Shown here: piece after piece, positions 43,477 through 51,067 of the stretch | Numbering within the stretch: position 1 is the first letter of the stretch | How the letters are laid out: the number at the start of each line of letters is the position of its first letter | Assembly (NCBI GenBank): GCA_045644765.1 | Contig: JAZRHM010000038.1 | Location: 151,745 to 215,744 of the forward strand | DNA length: 64,000 nucleotides | Direction: 5' to 3' | Source of the DNA: JAFTYO01 sp045644765 | GTDB taxonomy: Bacteria; Pseudomonadota; Alphaproteobacteria; RF32; CAG-239 | The notes under the pieces: generated by a model | What the model was told of the DNA's origin: nothing | Seen by the model: the letters and a program-made list of their open reading frames with translations, nothing else | The model's database searches: none | Translations under genes and position numbers: made by a program

Positions 43477-43918
43477 TTCTCGTGAATATGGCATAGCTTG
43501 TGGTGATGGACAAGAAGCTCATATTATAAAACTTTCTCGTATGCTTGATGAAAAAGCAAAACAATTAACAGCAGGAAATGGCCATATAAATGAGAATATG
43601 CTTCTTGCGATGGTTGGGCTTTTGCTTGCGGATGAGTTGGAAGATGCAAAAAAAGGTGTTGCACCTTCTTCTAAAACAGAAACACAAATTGTTGAGAAAA
43701 TAATAGAAGTTGAGAAACCGGTAGAAAAAATAGTAGAAAAAATAGTAGAAAAAATTGTGGAGGTTGAAAAGCCGGTAGAAAAGATTGTTGAAATTGAAAA
43801 AATTGTTGAAGTTGCAAAAGATATAGATTTAAGCGGGGTTGATGAAAAGCTTGCAACTGCAATCAGCCAAACAACGGAAAACTTAAAGCAATTAATAAAT
43901 GAGATAGAGCATTTATAA
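43451..43918 (+). CDS. zapA: Cell division protein ZapA with a repeat-rich tail
   Basis: A 155-aa FtsZ-ring stabiliser. The ZapA domain is at residues 1-75 (VTINSREYGIACGDGQEAHI, LARMLDEKA-like helix, MLLAMVGLLLADEL). The rest is unusual: a run of EKIVE/VEKP repeats (about residues 80-120) forming a low-complexity coiled coil, then a second helix. Normal ZapA has a shorter plain coiled coil. Overlap with the preceding gene implies coupling. No 6S RNA gene is seen after it, although that is common in relatives. Confidence 0.88.
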   Translation: MAQVTVTINSREYGIACGDGQEAHIIKLSRMLDEKAKQLTAGNGHINENMLLAMVGLLLADELEDAKKGVAPSSKTETQIVEKIIEVEKPVEKIVEKIVEKIVEVEKPVEKIVEIEKIVEVAKDIDLSGVDEKLATAISQTTENLKQLINEIEHL

Positions 43919-43932
43919 TTTTTTATTTAATT

Positions 43933-43960
43933 AAAGCCTTGTTATCAAACAAGGCTTTAT
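43933..43960 (+). terminator. Terminator between zapA and the convergent csp gene
   Basis: Eleven-bp stem AAAGCCTTGTT/AACAAGGCTTT with a four-base loop. Confidence 0.88.
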
Positions 43961-43964
43961 ATTT

Positions 43965-44168
43965 TTACAACACTTCAATGTTTCCGGCAGCAATTCTTCC
44001 TCGGTCATCATATGTTTCGTAGCTGACTTTTTGGCCATCAAAAAGCTTTTTTATACCCTTTTCTTCCAGTTTTGTAACATGAACAAAAATATCTTTTCCG
44101 CCAGTTTCGGGTTGAATAAAACCATAACCTTTTTTACTATTAAACCACTTTACAGTTCCAGTAGACAT
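43965..44168 (-). CDS. Cold-shock protein (CspA family)
   Basis: A 67-aa single-stranded nucleic acid chaperone. Both RNA-binding motifs are present: KGYGFI (RNP1) and DIFVHV (RNP2), with the start TGTVKWFNSKKGYG. GAAAGGATCGATA precedes the ATG. The 110-nt leader toward 44280 is AT-rich and includes a TAGACTGATAGACTGTCTAC inverted-repeat region that may form a cold-sensitive structure. Confidence 0.96.
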   Translation of the reverse strand: MSTGTVKWFNSKKGYGFIQPETGGKDIFVHVTKLEEKGIKKLFDGQKVSYETYDDRGRIAAGNIEVL

Positions 44169-44318
44169 TATCGATCCTTTCTTATTTTTTAAGTTAATTC
44201 TGAAAAATTTGTAGACTGATAGACTGTCTACTTAAAGTCACGATATTTATATTACAGTTAAAAGTTATATTGTCAAGTCAAAAAATATGTTTTATTTATT
44301 TTATACAACTAAAGATTG

Positions 44319-44681
44319 TTATAGAAGATTATAAGTTTCCATTTGTGAGTGTATATAGGTTATTCTATTTTTAAGATTTTTATTCTCTTCGCAATAAGAC
44401 ATTAGAATGCTGTATATCTCAGATTTATATTTTGGCATATTTTTTGCGATTGTGCATAGATAATATACCGAAGCTTCAAAAATTTCGTTTTTCTCACTAA
44501 TAAGCTGATAGCTAATTAATGTATATGGTGGAGTAAATGTTTTATCATAACCCTTGAGAGAGCTGAAATATTCTTTTTTCTGGATAGATTCGGCAATTTT
44601 TGGTGTTATATCTTCACCGGATTGTTTATTTATCAATGATTTAAAAAAATCAGTAATAAAAAGATTTGCATTTTTAAACAT
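44319..44681 (-). CDS. Hypothetical 120-aa helical protein
   Basis: No family recognised. The product is predicted mostly helical, with Lys/Glu-rich and Tyr-rich stretches (YDKTFTPPYTLISYQLI, ASVYYLCTIAK) and no signal or membrane helix. AGGAGTATAAT lies before the ATG, which supports translation. It is isolated between csp and tRNA-Gln. Confidence 0.6.
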   Translation of the reverse strand: MFKNANLFITDFFKSLINKQSGEDITPKIAESIQKKEYFSSLKGYDKTFTPPYTLISYQLISEKNEIFEASVYYLCTIAKNMPKYKSEIYSILMSYCEENKNLKNRITYIHSQMETYNLL

Positions 44682-44747
44682 ATTATACTCCTAAAACATA
44701 TTAATATATAGTAATAGAGTTTTTGTAAAAAAGATATTAAAAAATAT

Positions 44748-44776
44748 TTGACTTATTAAATAAAAAAGCGTAAAAC
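44748..44776 (+). promoter_or_regulatory. tRNA-Gln promoter
   Basis: TTGACT (44748-44753), 17-nt spacer, TAAAAC (44771-44776), 21 nt ahead of the tRNA. Confidence 0.65.
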
Positions 44777-44797
44777 CGGAAACAAGTTAAGTTTTAT

Positions 44798-44871
44798 TGC
44801 TTGATCGTCTAATGGTAGGACAGCGGACTCTGACTCCGTTAATCTTGGTTCGAATCCAGGTCAAGCAGCCA
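44798..44871 (+). tRNA. tRNA-Gln (CTG)
   Basis: A 74-nt cloverleaf with encoded CCA; acceptor TGCTTGA/TCAAGCA; anticodon CTG (44830-44832) in the loop CTCTGAC. It is followed by two copies of its own 3' end region and marks the left edge of an accessory segment. Confidence 0.92.
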
Positions 44872-44916
44872 AGAAAAAGCCTCCCAAAAGGGAGGTCTTT
44901 TTATTGGTTATTTGAT
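44866..44916 (+). repeat. Left copy of a 51-bp direct repeat flanking the tRNA-Gln insert
   Basis: From CAGCCAAG (tRNA 3' end and CCA) through the terminator CCTCCC-AAAA-GGGAGG to ATTTGAT. The same sequence recurs at 47606-47657 with one extra A, 2.7 kb away, so the pair brackets the NADAR/PRTase segment as attachment-site-like repeats. Confidence 0.85.
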
Positions 44917-44923
44917 CTTAGGA

Positions 44924-44960
44924 GAGAACCAAAGTTCGGAGTCGATAGTTGGCGAAAACG
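44924..44960 (+). repeat. First copy of a motif partly antisense to tRNA-Gln
   Basis: GAGAACCAAAGTTCGGAGTC, then GATAGTTGGCGAAAAC. CGGAGTC (44937-44943) is the reverse complement of GACTCCG in the tRNA anticodon arm. A related copy is at 45092-45133. The rest of 44917-45283 has no gene. Confidence 0.55.
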
Positions 44961-45025
44961 AGCACCTTTAAGGTGAGAAGTTTGAGACATACGAGACGAG
45001 GAGGACCCGCAAAGCGGGAGTGCCC

Positions 45026-45077
45026 AATCCAGGTCAAGCAGCCATAAAAAAAGCCACCTGAAAAGGTGGTTTTTTTT
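45026..45077 (+). repeat. Partial tRNA-Gln 3' end with its own terminator
   Basis: 45026-45044 repeats the last 19 nt of tRNA-Gln exactly, including CCA, but no tRNA 5' part precedes it. It is followed by a separate terminator (CCACCT-GAAA-AGGTGG, T8; 45054-45077) of different sequence. It is preceded by the hairpin CCCGC-AAA-GCGGG. Looks like an old attachment site or a decayed tRNA copy. Confidence 0.85.
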
Positions 45078-45091
45078 GTGGCTTAAAGGAC

Positions 45092-45133
45092 GAGAACCAA
45101 GATTTTGGTTCGGAGCGTATAGTTGACGAAAAC
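45092..45133 (+). repeat. Second copy of the motif partly antisense to tRNA-Gln
   Basis: GAGAACCAAGATT-TTGGTTC hairpin followed by GGAGCGTATAGTTGACGAAAAC. GAACCAAGATT (45094-45104) is the exact reverse complement of tRNA-Gln 44841-44851. Related to 44924-44960. Confidence 0.55.
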
Positions 45134-45283
45134 TAATACATTTTATATCTTCTTTCTAAAACCCTAGACATCTGTTTTATATGGAAATTAAATTAACACT
45201 TGATAGTTTAGCTTAAATATGGTATGAACCACACAAAATATAGTTTATAAATATGAAATATGTAATAATGAGGGATTTTTCTC

Positions 45284-45925
45284 ATGTCTGATGTGATAAG
45301 TAAGAAAATAGAAAAAGAATTGTATGAATATGTAAATTTTAAGAAAGAGTTTCAATTTACATTTAAGGACATAATTAATAAGGGAAATATTCAATATTGT
45401 GATGGTTTTCCTATTTATGATGAAGAAGGTAATTATATCCCTGAGTGTAATAAGTGGATAAATGTTGGGTATAAAATTAAAAATTCTTTATCCAAGTTAC
45501 TTTCTAACCTATATCCCTATGAATTTGTTTTTAGAAATTTTCACTTAAAGAGTATTGAAGCATTTTTCCAATGTATTAAATTCAAAGATCCCATTATTCA
45601 GCAGATGATTTTTAATTATTACGGAACAGATGCCTATCATATTCAAGCAACAAGTCATTACGATTGGAAAGAAACAGGATATATTTATTGGCAAGGCAAC
45701 CCCATAAAACGAGATAGTTCAGAATATGATATGTTGGTGGACGAATTATATATTTCAGCAGCGCAAAATCCTTTGTATAGGCAAGCGTTGAAAACTGTAA
45801 CAAATCCAATCATTCATTCTATCGGAAAAACATTAAAAAGTGAAACTGTATTCACTCGTTATGAGTTTGAAAGAGAATTAAATAGTCTTTCTGCGTTTTT
45901 GAAACACATAGATCAAGATAGATAA
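45284..45925 (+). CDS. NADAR (YbiA-like) domain protein
   Basis: A 213-aa protein. The C-terminal half resembles the NADAR/YbiA fold of ADP-ribose-linked N-glycosidases: FRNFHLKSIEAFFQCIKF near residue 85, then IYWQGNPIKRDSSEYDML, AQNPLYRQAL and HSIGKTL. Members hydrolyse N-glycosidic bonds in riboflavin intermediates or reverse ADP-ribosylation of guanine, and occur with ADP-ribosylating toxins. No such toxin gene is visible here. A weak GAGGGA precedes the ATG. It begins the accessory segment downstream of tRNA-Gln and is followed by a PRTase gene. Assigned by motif recognition, not alignment. Confidence 0.65.
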   Translation: MSDVISKKIEKELYEYVNFKKEFQFTFKDIINKGNIQYCDGFPIYDEEGNYIPECNKWINVGYKIKNSLSKLLSNLYPYEFVFRNFHLKSIEAFFQCIKFKDPIIQQMIFNYYGTDAYHIQATSHYDWKETGYIYWQGNPIKRDSSEYDMLVDELYISAAQNPLYRQALKTVTNPIIHSIGKTLKSETVFTRYEFERELNSLSAFLKHIDQDR

Positions 45926-45957
45926 TAGAACGTGTAAATTTAACAGATTTTGATATC

Positions 45958-47408
45958 ATGGGTATATTTACCCTGAAAGAAGTGACAGGAATTGAAGATT
46001 ATGTCACATCAGTGGCTGATGGTCAGTATTTATCTCGATCAAAAGAATATTATAAACCTAAGAATTTTACAGAACTTTCGACAGATAGAGATTTTTTAAA
46101 TACTCTATTAACGACAAAAAACAGTAAACGTAATTTTGTGATTTTAGAAAATATGTTAAATTCTTCAGCTAAGGTCTATTATGCAAGCTTAAAAGATCAT
46201 ATTTTGCACGGAGAAATAACAACTTATAACCAAGCAAAAAAATGTTTTAAGGAAGATGTTAGTAATATTATAAATGTATTATATGGTGGTAAAATAAAAA
46301 AAGCCTCTCATAAATTACCTGTTGGAACAACCAAAACCCCAGAAAGAGCTATTGAACTAGATAATAAGGCTCTGCTGTATATATATTGCAAAACAATAGA
46401 TATTCCTCATGATAAGCATATTTTAATTCCAGGATATGGTTCTTTATATTTAGGTGAATTTTTACATCATATGAAAGGGAATAGTTATAGCCATTTATTA
46501 AAGAGTTCATATATTCGGGATGATGCAGAAAAAAAACTATTAAATACCAAAACGGATATATTTGATTTAGTTTCTAGTTCAACAGAATTAAAATATTCCA
46601 ATTCTGTTATTTTATTAGACGATAATGTTGGTACAGGACAAACAATGCAAGAAATAAAAAATCAACTACAACAAAAAGGAATACATACATCTTGCGGAGC
46701 TGTGCAATATAATTGGATAAATCGTTTTCGTTTTTTCAAGGAGAAAAAGATACAACCTTTGATATAAAAGATTTTGATTATATGACTCCATTTAATTATC
46801 CAGGACATAAGCTAATGGAGCATGCTATAGATAAACTAAGGATATCCGGTGATGAATATGTTAAATATTTGAAATCAAAAAGTTACAGAACTGATATAAT
46901 TAATGATTTAATAGGATCTATTGCTCGTAGTGAATTATACACAAAAAAATTAGATTTTGATTTGTATAATGATAAATCATATAAACCTGTTGCAGTAAAA
47001 ACAAATCTTGCTATGAAAAAAGCGATATTTGATTTATCTGCTAAAAATTGGTTTAATAAATATAAACTTCAAAGAAAAATTAAAAAATTCAAAAATTATT
47101 TTTCAGCAATAATTCCTCCTTGTGAAGATATAAAAACTTTAGCAAATAATGAATACAGCTCTTTAAAAGAAGAATTATCTGATAAGAATACATTTTGTTC
47201 AGGTAAGAAAGTGAATCAAAGTGATGAAGATTGTGTCGAGAATACAGCAGAAGATTTTATTCGTTTGAAACTGCAAACATTACATAAACGTTTGAAAGAA
47301 AAAGGTCCTATGAAAAAGGATGCTTCTGATAAAGAACCTGATACCAATTTAGGCAAAGCTTTAATGCAATTAACTATTAGAAAAAAGAAAAAATCTCTTG
47401 ATAAATGA
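45958..47408 (+). pseudogene. Phosphoribosyltransferase-type gene split by a -1 frameshift
   Basis: Two ORFs form one gene. The first, 45958-46767 (269 aa), has the PRPP-binding loop VILLDDNVGTGQTMQEI near its end and an upstream LIPGYGSLYLGEF strand. It stops soon after NWINRF. The second ORF (open 46713-47408, 231 aa) continues it naturally in the -1 frame as FFQGEKDTTFDIKDFDYM, giving a joined product near 483 aa with a Lys-rich C-terminus. The shift point is the zero-frame heptamer T_TTT_TTC at 46731-46737; one added T would restore a continuous frame. Whether it is decay, phase variation, programmed frameshifting or sequence error is open. Translation start at 45958 has no clear SD. Confidence 0.7.
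46731..46737 (+). promoter_or_regulatory. Candidate -1 frameshift slippery site (T_TTT_TTC)
   Basis: In the zero frame of the upstream ORF the codons are CGT TTT TTC, giving an X_XXY_YYZ heptamer exactly where the coding frame changes. I did not find a clear downstream pseudoknot. Confidence 0.45.
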
Positions 47409-47481
47409 CCATTTGTTCTCATAATAATGATTTATCATGATTTTGTTTTTTTCGCCTTGTGCTTTTTGTCCGCATCCCATT

Positions 47482-47604
47482 TTAAGCGGCAAGTAAACTT
47501 CTTATTAATTGAACTTGTTCTTTCATTTCCAATATTTCGGAACGGTGATTAACAAGTATACAATAAAGTTGGGCTGATTTTCGTTCTACATATTCCTCTT
47601 TTTG
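47482..47604 (-). pseudogene. Tail of a small gene cut by the right repeat
   Basis: About 40 codons of coding-like sequence on the minus strand (EEYVERKSAQLYCILVNHRS, then EILEMKEQVQLIRSLLAA and a stop), helical in look. Its 5' side runs into the right 52-bp repeat, where the frame continues through the terminator and is not believable, so the gene was probably truncated at the junction. Family unknown. The remainder of 47409-47726 has no gene. Confidence 0.4.
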
Positions 47605-47605
47605 C

Positions 47606-47657
47606 CAGCCAAGAAAAAAGCCTCCCAAAAGGGAGGTCTTTTTATTGGTTATTTGAT
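47606..47657 (+). repeat. Right copy of the direct repeat flanking the tRNA-Gln insert
   Basis: Matches 44866-44916 from CAGCCAAG through the terminator to ATTTGAT, with one extra A. Together they bracket 2.7 kb. Confidence 0.85.
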
Positions 47658-47677
47658 ATTGTTTTACTAATAAAAAC

Positions 47678-47704
47678 AAGGGCATTTTGAAAAATGCCCT
47701 TTTA
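47678..47704 (-). terminator. serS terminator
   Basis: Stem AAGGGCATTTT/AAAATGCCCTT, followed on the minus strand by GTTTTTATT. Confidence 0.88.
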
Positions 47705-47726
47705 AAAAATTAAGCCTGATTCTAAA

Positions 47727-49013
47727 CTAACAATTTTTACCGATAACTTTTTTACCACCCAAATAAGGCTGTAATTTTACCGGAATATTTACCGTACCGT
47801 CCTCATTTTGATGATTTTCAATAAACGGAACCAAAGCACGAGGTGTTGCAATACCCGTATTATTAAGCGTATGAACAAATTTTACTTTTCCATCTGCATT
47901 TTCTCTATATCTTAAATTTGTTCTTCTTGCTTGCCACTCTGTTATATTAGAGCAAGAGTGTGTTTCACGATAACAATTTTGGCTTGGAACCCAAGCTTCC
48001 AAATCATATTGGCGATATTTTGGTGCACCCATATCACCGGTACAAACTTCCAGCACCTGATAAGGAAGTTCCAAATCTTGTAAAACTTCTTCAGAAATTT
48101 CTAACAATTTTTTATGCCATTTTTCACTTTCAGCAATATCATTTTTACAAATGACAAATTGTTCGGTTTTCATAAACTGGTGAACACGAACAAGACCTCT
48201 TGTATCTTTTCCGGCAGCACCTGCTTCACGTCTGAAACAAGGAGAAAATCCGGCATACAAAATCGGCAATTCGTTTTCGGGCAAAATTTCATCAGCTCTT
48301 AAAGAATTTAATATAAGTTCAGCCGTGCCGGAAAGATATATATCATCATTAGGCAAATGATAAACTTCATCTCTTGAAAAAGGTAAATAACCTTGTCCGT
48401 AAAGAGGTTTTTCTTTTGAAATAGACGGCACTGTAATCACGGTGAAACCATGCTCACGAAGTTTATCTAACACCATCATATGCATAGCAAGTTCTAATTG
48501 CGCCAAATCATTTTTGATGGCATAGGTTCTTGAACCTGAAACTTTCGCGATTCGTTCCATTTCTGCCCAATCATTTATATCCATTAACTCTATATGATCA
48601 CGAGGTGCAAATTCAAACTTTCTGATTTCACCTACTTTACGACGTACAACATTTGCACTGTCATCAGGTCCGATAGGAGATTCCGGAGAAGGCATATTAG
48701 GCATTTTCAACATCATTAAATCAAATTCAGACTGTTTAACGCTAAGTTGCTCTTGCAACACCTTAAACTCTTCGCCTAAAGCCTTACTTTTTGCAATAAT
48801 TGACGGACGTTCTTCAGATGAAGCTGATTTTATAGCATTACTTAATTTATTTTTTTCTTCTGCAAGCGATTGAGAAGATGTTTTCAGCTTATTAATTTCT
48901 TTATGTAAAGCAATTAAAGCATCTAAATCTAAAACATCTTTCGTGTATCCTTTTTTCTCTAAACCGTCTTTAACAAAATTTACGTTTTCGATAATAAATT
49001 TGATATCCAACAT
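47727..49013 (-). CDS. serS: Seryl-tRNA synthetase
   Basis: Class II synthetase of 428 aa. The N-terminal two-helix coiled arm (about residues 30-100) binds the long arm of tRNA-Ser; motif 2 (FSPCFRREAGAAGKDTRGLVRVHQF) and motif 3 (NTGIATPRALVPFIENHQ) are intact. Single gene, divergent from trpS; its end abuts the accessory segment next to tRNA-Gln. Confidence 0.97.
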   Translation of the reverse strand: MLDIKFIIENVNFVKDGLEKKGYTKDVLDLDALIALHKEINKLKTSSQSLAEEKNKLSNAIKSASSEERPSIIAKSKALGEEFKVLQEQLSVKQSEFDLMMLKMPNMPSPESPIGPDDSANVVRRKVGEIRKFEFAPRDHIELMDINDWAEMERIAKVSGSRTYAIKNDLAQLELAMHMMVLDKLREHGFTVITVPSISKEKPLYGQGYLPFSRDEVYHLPNDDIYLSGTAELILNSLRADEILPENELPILYAGFSPCFRREAGAAGKDTRGLVRVHQFMKTEQFVICKNDIAESEKWHKKLLEISEEVLQDLELPYQVLEVCTGDMGAPKYRQYDLEAWVPSQNCYRETHSCSNITEWQARRTNLRYRENADGKVKFVHTLNNTGIATPRALVPFIENHQNEDGTVNIPVKLQPYLGGKKVIGKNC

Positions 49014-49131
49014 CTTTTAAGCGTCCTATTAAAAATATATTGATTTAAACTAAAAAGCAGATTATCTTTTTTTAGAATTAAATACAATACTAAAAATTAA
49101 AAAAAAGCAAGAAAACGAGGATAAAAGAAAG

Positions 49132-50148
49132 ATGTTTGAAAATAAAACTATCTTAACCGGTGTAAAACCTACAGGAACACCACATATCGGCAATTATTTC
49201 GGCGTTATTAAACCGGCTCTGGATATAGGTAAAAAAGCACTGGAAAATAATGGTAAACATTTCATGTTTATTGCTGATTATCATGCAATTAATGCTGAAA
49301 AAGATGCTAACGTTTTAAATCAAAAAATAAAAGAAGTTGCCTCAGTTTATCTTGCATTTGGGCTTGATACCGATAAATCTGTCTTTTATCGCCAATCTGA
49401 CATTCCTGAAATTCATGAATTTACAACCATTTTATACGCATACACTCCCAAAGGTTTCATGAACAAAGCTCACGCTTATAAAGCTTGTGTTGATAAAAAT
49501 CGTTTGAACAACAAACCCGACGATGATGGTATAAATATGGGACTTTATACATATCCTACCTTAATGGCAGCCGATATTTTAGCCTATAACACAGATATCG
49601 TTCCCGTTGGTAAAGACCAAATACAGCACGTGGAAATTGCTCGTGATATTGCCGGCGCTATTAATGCTCATTATAATAAAAGTATATTAAAGTTACCGAC
49701 ATATTGTATAAAAGACAATGCAGCAGCCATTATTGGTGTTGATGGTAGGAAAATGAGTAAATCATATAATAATGTGATACCAATTTTTGCTGAAGATTCA
49801 GCAATCAAAAAAGCTATTTTTTCCATACAAACCGATTCTCGCCCGATGGAAGAGCCTAAGGATCCGGATGAAATTTTAGTATACCAAATATATAAAGCCA
49901 TTGCCTCAGAACAACAAATTGCTGAAATGGCTGACGGATTAAGACATGGAAAACTTGGCTACGGACATATAAAAAATATGCTTCTTGATGTTGTTTTGAA
50001 AGAAACAAAAGAAGCACGCGAAAAATATAACTATTATATGGCTCACTTTGATGAAGTTGAAGAAAAATTGGAAGATGGTGCTAAAAAAGCCCGACCAATT
50101 ATACAAAACACTTTAAGCTTACTTAAAAATACAGTTTTCGGAAAATAA
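49132..50148 (+). CDS. trpS: Tryptophanyl-tRNA synthetase
   Basis: Class I synthetase of 338 aa. HIGH-type motif is TGTPHIGNYFG near residue 15 and the KMSKS loop (GRKMSKSYNN) near 205. AGGATAAAAGAAAG precedes the ATG. It is followed directly by the tRNA-Arg repeat region rather than a dedicated terminator. Confidence 0.97.
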   Translation: MFENKTILTGVKPTGTPHIGNYFGVIKPALDIGKKALENNGKHFMFIADYHAINAEKDANVLNQKIKEVASVYLAFGLDTDKSVFYRQSDIPEIHEFTTILYAYTPKGFMNKAHAYKACVDKNRLNNKPDDDGINMGLYTYPTLMAADILAYNTDIVPVGKDQIQHVEIARDIAGAINAHYNKSILKLPTYCIKDNAAAIIGVDGRKMSKSYNNVIPIFAEDSAIKKAIFSIQTDSRPMEEPKDPDEILVYQIYKAIASEQQIAEMADGLRHGKLGYGHIKNMLLDVVLKETKEAREKYNYYMAHFDEVEEKLEDGAKKARPIIQNTLSLLKNTVFGK

Positions 50149-50157
50149 TAATATTAA

Positions 50158-50222
50158 ATTCCCGCTCATATTAAAAGCACCACCTTTGCATAGGTGGTGC
50201 TTCAAATGGCGTATCCGGCGGG
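50158..50222 (-). repeat. Partial tRNA-Arg 3' end plus terminator (distal copy)
   Basis: A 65-bp near-identical copy (about two differences) of 50395-50459. On the minus strand it starts with the last 16 nt of tRNA-Arg (CCCGCCGGATACGCCA) and carries the terminator GCACCACCT...AGGTGGTGC. No tRNA 5' part adjoins it. Confidence 0.92.
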
Positions 50223-50232
50223 CTGAGAAAAT

Positions 50233-50253
50233 AAAACAATTGAAAATTGTTTT
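50233..50253. repeat. Perfect palindrome in the tRNA-Arg spacer
   Basis: AAAACAATT-GAA-AATTGTTTT type palindrome between the two tRNA-Arg 3'-end copies. Confidence 0.6.
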
Positions 50254-50267
50254 ATGACGAAGGCGTA

Positions 50268-50321
50268 GGTTTGTTAACTTGTATGTAATCGACAGATTAC
50301 ATCATACAAGTGTTACAAACC
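50268..50321. repeat. Long imperfect hairpin in the tRNA-Arg spacer
   Basis: About 24-bp stem with a GACA loop: GGTTTGT..AACTTGTATG..TAATC pairs with GATTA..CATACAAGT..ACAAACC. Not followed by T's. This region (50223-50394) contains no ORF of note. Confidence 0.75.
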
Positions 50322-50394
50322 AAGTGACCGAAGCGAAGTTGCCGAGTTTTAATTAAAACAAGGCTTACGTAGCAAGAATGAACCTTTAGGTTCA

Positions 50395-50459
50395 ATTTCC
50401 GCTCATATTAAAAGCACCACCTTTGCATAGGTGGTGCATCAAATGGCGTATCCGGCGGG
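50395..50459 (-). repeat. tRNA-Arg 3' end plus terminator (copy at the tRNA gene)
   Basis: Contains the real tRNA 3' end (50444-50459) and its terminator (50414-50437, read on the minus strand into CTTTTAA). Repeated at 50158-50222. Confidence 0.92.
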
Positions 50460-50520
50460 AATTGAACCCACAACCTTTGGCGTCGGAAGCCAACACTCTA
50501 TCCAATTGAGCTACGGATAC
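50444..50520 (-). tRNA. tRNA-Arg (CCG)
   Basis: A 77-nt cloverleaf with encoded CCA; acceptor GTATCCG/CGGATAC; anticodon loop TTCCGAC gives CCG. Its 3' end and terminator are duplicated 237 bp downstream. Confidence 0.95.
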
Positions 50521-50596
50521 ATTATCATCTACAGCATACTATTATAATGTTTTTATATTTTTTACCAGCATTTTTTCATATTTTTTATATTTTTGC

Positions 50597-50625
50597 TTGA
50601 CTTACGCTTCAAATATATGTATTAA
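50597..50625 (+). promoter_or_regulatory. rpmB promoter
   Basis: TTGACT (50597-50602), 17-nt spacer, TATTAA (50620-50625), 45 nt before the ATG. Confidence 0.65.
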
Positions 50626-50669
50626 CAAGCAACAAGATTGTTTTTTATTTGTTTAAAGGATACTTAAAA

Positions 50670-50957
50670 ATGGCTAAAAAATGTGATATTTCAGGCACCG
50701 GCGTTATGAGTGGTAACAATGTAAGCCACGCTAACAATCGCACTCGTCGTCGTTTCTTGCCGAATTTGCATGTTGTTTCTTTATTGAGTGAAACTTTAGG
50801 TAAAGTTTTCAAATTAAAGGTTTGCACCAAAACATTGCGTTCTATCGAACACAATGGTGGTTTAGATTCTTATCTTGAAACAACTTCTAACAGCAAATTG
50901 ACTGATGAAGCTAAGAAAATTAAAAAGTCTATTGCTAAGAAGAAATCTGCAAATTAA
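50670..50957 (+). CDS. rpmB: Ribosomal protein L28
   Basis: A 95-aa 50S protein with the alphaproteobacterial form: KKCDISGTGVMSGNNVSHANNRTRRRF at the start and RSIEHNGGLDSYL in the middle, plus a Lys-rich tail. AAAGGATACTTAAAA precedes the ATG at 50670; an in-frame upstream ATG is ignored because MAKKCDISG is the family start. Ends at a strong terminator. Confidence 0.97.
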   Translation: MAKKCDISGTGVMSGNNVSHANNRTRRRFLPNLHVVSLLSETLGKVFKLKVCTKTLRSIEHNGGLDSYLETTSNSKLTDEAKKIKKSIAKKKSAN

Positions 50958-50977
50958 TAATAATAAAAAAAAGATAT

Positions 50978-51008
50978 ATCCCGATTCGCAAGAATCGGGA
51001 TTTTTTTT
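50978..51008 (+). terminator. rpmB terminator
   Basis: Ten-bp stem ATCCCGATTC/GAATCGGGAT with a GCAA tetraloop, then T8. Confidence 0.93.
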
Positions 51009-51012
51009 GCAT

Positions 51013-51060
51013 AAAAAAAGCCTCTCATCAAAAAAACAAACACGTTTCTTTAATGAGAGG
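51013..51060 (-). terminator. Terminator of the two membrane-protein genes
   Basis: Stem CCTCTCAT/ATGAGAGG with an unusually long AT-rich loop of about 25 nt, followed on the minus strand by CTTTTTTTATG. Confidence 0.7.
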
Positions 51061-51067
51061 AAGATTT

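Noticed and set aside
43103..43564. 153-aa minus-strand ORF opposite the coiled-coil and zapA genes
   Set aside because: Antisense shadow of two well-supported genes; composition is Phe/Leu/Tyr-rich as expected from reversed Lys/Glu codons.
43919..43964. 6S RNA gene after zapA
   Set aside because: Only 46 nt lie between zapA and csp, filled by a terminator.
47482..47685. Full 67-aa minus-strand ORF next to serS
   Set aside because: The N-terminal part reads through a terminator and repeat; only the C-terminal 40 codons look coding, so it is listed as a remnant.
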